Of a DNA stretch of 64,000 nt, positions 61,382 through 64,000 are shown in pieces. The translations under genes and the position numbers were made by a program. The notes beneath the pieces were generated by a model. It worked only from the letters and a program-made list of their open reading frames with translations. It did not search any database and was not told the origin of the DNA. The DNA comes from Methylobacterium oryzae (GTDB lineage: Bacteria; Pseudomonadota; Alphaproteobacteria; Rhizobiales; Beijerinckiaceae): positions 2,427,001 through 2,491,000 of the forward strand of contig NZ_CP090349.1 in assembly GCF_021398735.1 (NCBI RefSeq). Direction: 5' to 3'. Each line of letters starts with the position of its first letter. The first letter of the stretch is position 1.

Positions 61382-61747
61382 ATGCAGGACCAGACGCGAG
61401 AGCCCGCCCGCGCCCCCGAGGCGCTCGCCGCCCTGTTCAATCAGCGCGCCAATGCCGGCGACGTCGAGGGCCTCGTCGCCCTCTACGAACCCGACGCGGT
61501 GCTGGCGGCGGGTCGCATCGTCGCCACGGGGCACGCCGAGATCCGGACCTTCTACGCCGACCTGCTGGCGCGCAAATCCGACTTCCCGGCGCCGGAAACG
61601 CCGCCGCCGCTGCGCAACGGCGCGCTGGCCATGACCTTCGCGCGGCTGCCCAACGGCGCATTCTCGGTGGAGGTCGCCCGCGAGCAGGCGGACGGCACGT
61701 GGCTCTGGGCGATCGACCAGCTGAAGCTCGCGCCGCCGAAGGGCTGA
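61382..61747 (+). CDS. SnoaL-like / NTF2-fold protein
   Basis: 121 residues. [40 protein letters not shown] and [17 protein letters not shown] follow the cystatin/NTF2 (SnoaL, DUF4440) pattern of a cone-shaped pocket. No catalytic residue can be assigned. Cytoplasmic. It lies between OsmC-like and serS on the same strand. Confidence 0.72.
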   Translation: MQDQTREPARAPEALAALFNQRANAGDVEGLVALYEPDAVLAAGRIVATGHAEIRTFYADLLARKSDFPAPETPPPLRNGALAMTFARLPNGAFSVEVAREQADGTWLWAIDQLKLAPPKG

Positions 61748-61847
61748 CGGCCGGCTCGGACGCTCCCGCGCGCTTGTCCCACCGGACGCGATGCGGCAAA
61801 GCGGGACCCGCGCGCTCGACGCCGCGCAGAAGACCCGAGCCGACTCG

Positions 61848-63194
61848 ATGCACGACATCCGCGCCATCCGGGAGAACCCGGACGCCTTCGACCGCGACCT
61901 CCAACGCCGGGGCCTCGCGCCGCTCTCGGCCGAGCTGATCGCCCTCGACGAGGCGCGGAAATCGTCGGTCTCGGCCGCGCAGGCCAACCAAGAGCGGCGC
62001 AACGCGCTGGCCAAGGAGATCGGCGGCGCCAAGAAGGCCAAGGACGAGGAGCGCGCCGCCGCCCTGATGGCCGAGGTCGCGGCCCTGAAGGGCGCCGAGC
62101 CGCAGCTGAAGGCGGCGCAGGACGCGGCCGACAAGACCCTGGCAGACCGCCTCGCCGCGATCCCGAACCGGCCGAAGTCCGACGTGCCGGAGGGCGCGGA
62201 CGAGCACGGCAACGTCCTCTATCGCAGCCACGCCGCGACCCGCGAGCGGCTGACCGAGGGCAAGGAGCATTTCGAGCTCGGCGAGGCCGCGGGCCTGATG
62301 GATTTCGAGGCGGCGGCCAAGCTGTCCGGCTCGCGCTTCGTGGTGCTGAAGGGCCAGCTCGCGCGGCTGGAGCGGGCGCTCGGCCAGTTCATGCTCGACC
62401 TGCACACGCAGGAGCACGGCTACCTGGAGGTGGCGCCGCCGGTGCTGGTGCGCGACGCCGCCATGTTCGGCACCGCGCAGCTGCCGAAGTTCGAGGACGA
62501 CCAGTTCTCGGTCTTCAAGGGCCTCGATTACGTCAGGTCGCTGCAGGGGCAGGCGGGCGCGGATGCCGCGCCGGTCAGCGACGAGCATTTCTGGCTCGTG
62601 CCCACCGCCGAGGTGCCGCTGACGAACCTCGTGCGCGAGGCGATCCTCCGCGAGGAGGAGCTGCCCCTGCGCTTCACCGCCCTGACGCCCTGCTTCCGGG
62701 CCGAGGCCGGGGCGGCGGGGCGGGACACCCGCGGCATGCTGCGCCAGCACCAGTTCAGCAAGGTGGAACTGGTCTCGATCACGACGCCGGAGGAATCCGC
62801 CAACGAGCACGAGCGGATGCTGACCAGCGCCGAGGCGGTGCTGAAGAAGCTCGATCTGCCCTACCGGGTGATGACGCTCTGCACCGGCGACATGGGTTTC
62901 GCCAGCCAGAAGACCTACGACATCGAGGTCTGGGTGCCCGGCCAGCGCACCCACCGCGAGATCTCGTCCTGCTCGGTCTGCGGCGACTTCCAGGCCCGGC
63001 GGATGAATGCCCGCTACCGGGGCAAGGACGGCAAGCCGGCCTATATCCACACGCTCAACGGCTCGGGCGTCGCGGTCGGCCGCGCGCTCATCGCCGTGAT
63101 GGAGAACTACCAGAACCCGGACGGGAGCATCACCATCCCGTCGGTGCTCCACCCCTACATGGGCGGGCTCAACCGGATCGAGGGCACCCGCTGA
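61848..63194 (+). CDS. serS: Seryl-tRNA synthetase
   Basis: 448 residues from [20 protein letters not shown]. The N-terminal coiled-coil arm (about 30-110) precedes the class II core: motif 2 is [20 protein letters not shown] and [14 protein letters not shown], motif 3 includes [40 protein letters not shown] is typical. It charges tRNA-Ser and the tRNA-Sec precursor. The stop overlaps the surE start by one base. Confidence 0.95.
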   Translation: MHDIRAIRENPDAFDRDLQRRGLAPLSAELIALDEARKSSVSAAQANQERRNALAKEIGGAKKAKDEERAAALMAEVAALKGAEPQLKAAQDAADKTLADRLAAIPNRPKSDVPEGADEHGNVLYRSHAATRERLTEGKEHFELGEAAGLMDFEAAAKLSGSRFVVLKGQLARLERALGQFMLDLHTQEHGYLEVAPPVLVRDAAMFGTAQLPKFEDDQFSVFKGLDYVRSLQGQAGADAAPVSDEHFWLVPTAEVPLTNLVREAILREEELPLRFTALTPCFRAEAGAAGRDTRGMLRQHQFSKVELVSITTPEESANEHERMLTSAEAVLKKLDLPYRVMTLCTGDMGFASQKTYDIEVWVPGQRTHREISSCSVCGDFQARRMNARYRGKDGKPAYIHTLNGSGVAVGRALIAVMENYQNPDGSITIPSVLHPYMGGLNRIEGTR

Positions 63195-63958
63195 TGCGCA
63201 TCCTGGTCACCAACGACGACGGCATCCACGCGCCGGGGCTCAGTACCCTGGAGGAGATCGCCCGCGAGCTCTCGGACGACGTCTGGGTCGTGGCGCCGGA
63301 GAGCGACCAGTCCGGCGTGTCGCACTCGCTCTCGCTCAACGATCCGCTGCGGCTGCGGCAAGTCTCGGAGCAGCGCTTCGCCGTGAAGGGCACGCCGTCG
63401 GACTGCGTGATCCTGGGCGTGCGCCACATCCTGGGCGATCACGGGCCGGACCTCGTCCTGTCGGGGGTCAACCGCGGCCAGAACGTCGCCGAGGACGTGA
63501 CCTATTCGGGCACGATCGCGGCCGCCATGGAGGGGACGATCCTCGGCATCCGCTCCATCGCCATGAGCCAGGCCTACGGCGCGGGCGGGCGCGGCGCGCT
63601 CAAGTGGGACTGCGCCCGGACGCACGGCGCGAAGGTCGTCCGGAAGATCCTGGAGACCGGGATCGAGCCCGGCATCCTGGTCAACGTGAACTTCCCGGAC
63701 TGCGAGCCGGCCGACGTGCAGGGCGTCGCGGTGGCGGCGCAGGGCTTCCGCAACCAGGCGCTGCTGTCGATCGACGCGCGTGTCGACGGGCGCGGCAACC
63801 CGTATTTCTGGCTGGCCTTCGCCAAGGCCCGGTTCGAGCCGGGCCACGGCTCGGATCTCAAGGCCATCGCCGAGAAGCGGATCTCGGTGACGCCCCTGCG
63901 CCTCGACCTCACCGACGAGCCGACGCTGACGCGCTTCGCGCAGGCTTTCGCCGAGTGA
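63194..63958 (+). CDS. surE: 5'/3'-nucleotidase SurE
   Basis: 254 residues. [20 protein letters not shown] has D8 and D9 metal ligands, APESDQSGVSHSLSLNDPLR and GVNRGQNVAEDVTYSGTIAA complete the SurE active site. It dephosphorylates nucleoside monophosphates in stationary phase. It lies in the usual serS-surE-pcm order, with the next gene overlapping by 4 bases. Confidence 0.94.
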   Translation: MRILVTNDDGIHAPGLSTLEEIARELSDDVWVVAPESDQSGVSHSLSLNDPLRLRQVSEQRFAVKGTPSDCVILGVRHILGDHGPDLVLSGVNRGQNVAEDVTYSGTIAAAMEGTILGIRSIAMSQAYGAGGRGALKWDCARTHGAKVVRKILETGIEPGILVNVNFPDCEPADVQGVAVAAQGFRNQALLSIDARVDGRGNPYFWLAFAKARFEPGHGSDLKAIAEKRISVTPLRLDLTDEPTLTRFAQAFAE

Positions 63959-64000
63959 TCGATCTGGGCAGCCTGGAGGAGGCTGCCGGCAACGCGGCCT
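63955..64000 (+). CDS. pcm: 5' end of a gene, probably protein-L-isoaspartate methyltransferase (partial)
   Basis: A GTG overlapping the surE stop opens VIDLGSLEEAAGNAA, truncated by the window end. Only 15 residues are visible, too few to identify. The call rests on the common surE-pcm order and the tight overlap. Confidence 0.4.
   Translation, partial: MIDLGSLEEAAGNAA

Noticed and set aside
1..64000. tRNA, rRNA or insertion sequence genes
   Set aside because: No tRNA-like cloverleaf ends, rRNA segments or transposase motifs were recognised; a covariance-model scan would be the decisive check.

Overview
This 64 kb window is high-GC chromosomal DNA. Gene content and order fit an alphaproteobacterium of the Methylobacterium/Methylorubrum group: argD-argF-hslO, a transketolase / transaldolase-glucose-6-phosphate isomerase operon, NasTS-type nitrate control, and the short dispersed repeats typical of these genomes. 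The assignment rests on recognising protein families and repeat types; no database search was done. No rRNA, tRNA, CRISPR array, prophage or insertion sequence was seen.

Layout: (1) 1-7 kb: end of phoU, phoB, a DsbD-type thiol-disulfide reductase, an M24 aminopeptidase, an Rmf-like protein and prmA. (2) 7-13.5 kb: an orphan terminator hairpin that may mark a small RNA, molybdate transport modAB and modC separated by an opposite-strand GST gene, and a TadE/TadG-like pair. (3) 13.5-19 kb: PAS protein, a 35-residue membrane peptide, M20 amidohydrolase, FemAB-like protein, LprI-like protein, and ridA with a glycerophosphodiesterase. (4) 19-26.5 kb: arginine genes argD, argF and argE, hslO, a secreted repeat protein, speG and apaG. 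(5) 26.8-29 kb: dCTP deaminase, an Lrp-type regulator and a cysteine dioxygenase-like cupin. (6) 29-38 kb: a leftward sugar-phosphate operon running GH15, tkt, tal-pgi, gnd, pgl. (7) 38.8-50.6 kb: nitrate assimilation. (8) 50.7-64 kb: housekeeping and stress genes ending in serS, surE and the start of a further gene, probably pcm.

The best-resolved system is nitrate assimilation. nasT and nasS lie behind a candidate sigma-54 promoter. A 563-base gap before the structural genes holds, in order, an NtrC-like dyad, a GG-N10-GC sigma-54 promoter, a hairpin with an A1/G4 hexaloop of the kind ANTAR proteins bind, and an intrinsic terminator. This predicts nitrogen control at initiation (NtrC, sigma-54) and nitrate control by antitermination (NasT released from NasS). 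The genes then encode a stand-alone FAD oxidoreductase, a siroheme nitrite reductase, a CysJ-like flavoprotein whose flavodoxin domain is replaced by a small Fe-S domain, a nitrate reductase ending in a BFD [2Fe-2S] domain, and siroheme synthase. The molybdate transporter near 8-11 kb would supply the metal for the nitrate reductase.

Other items worth attention are a secreted low-complexity protein with four copies of a YGSPEYRRL-type repeat, a DUF4142-like protein split by a glycine-rich segment, the interrupted mod locus, and several dispersed intergenic repeats, one present twice as 92-bp copies near opposite ends of the window.
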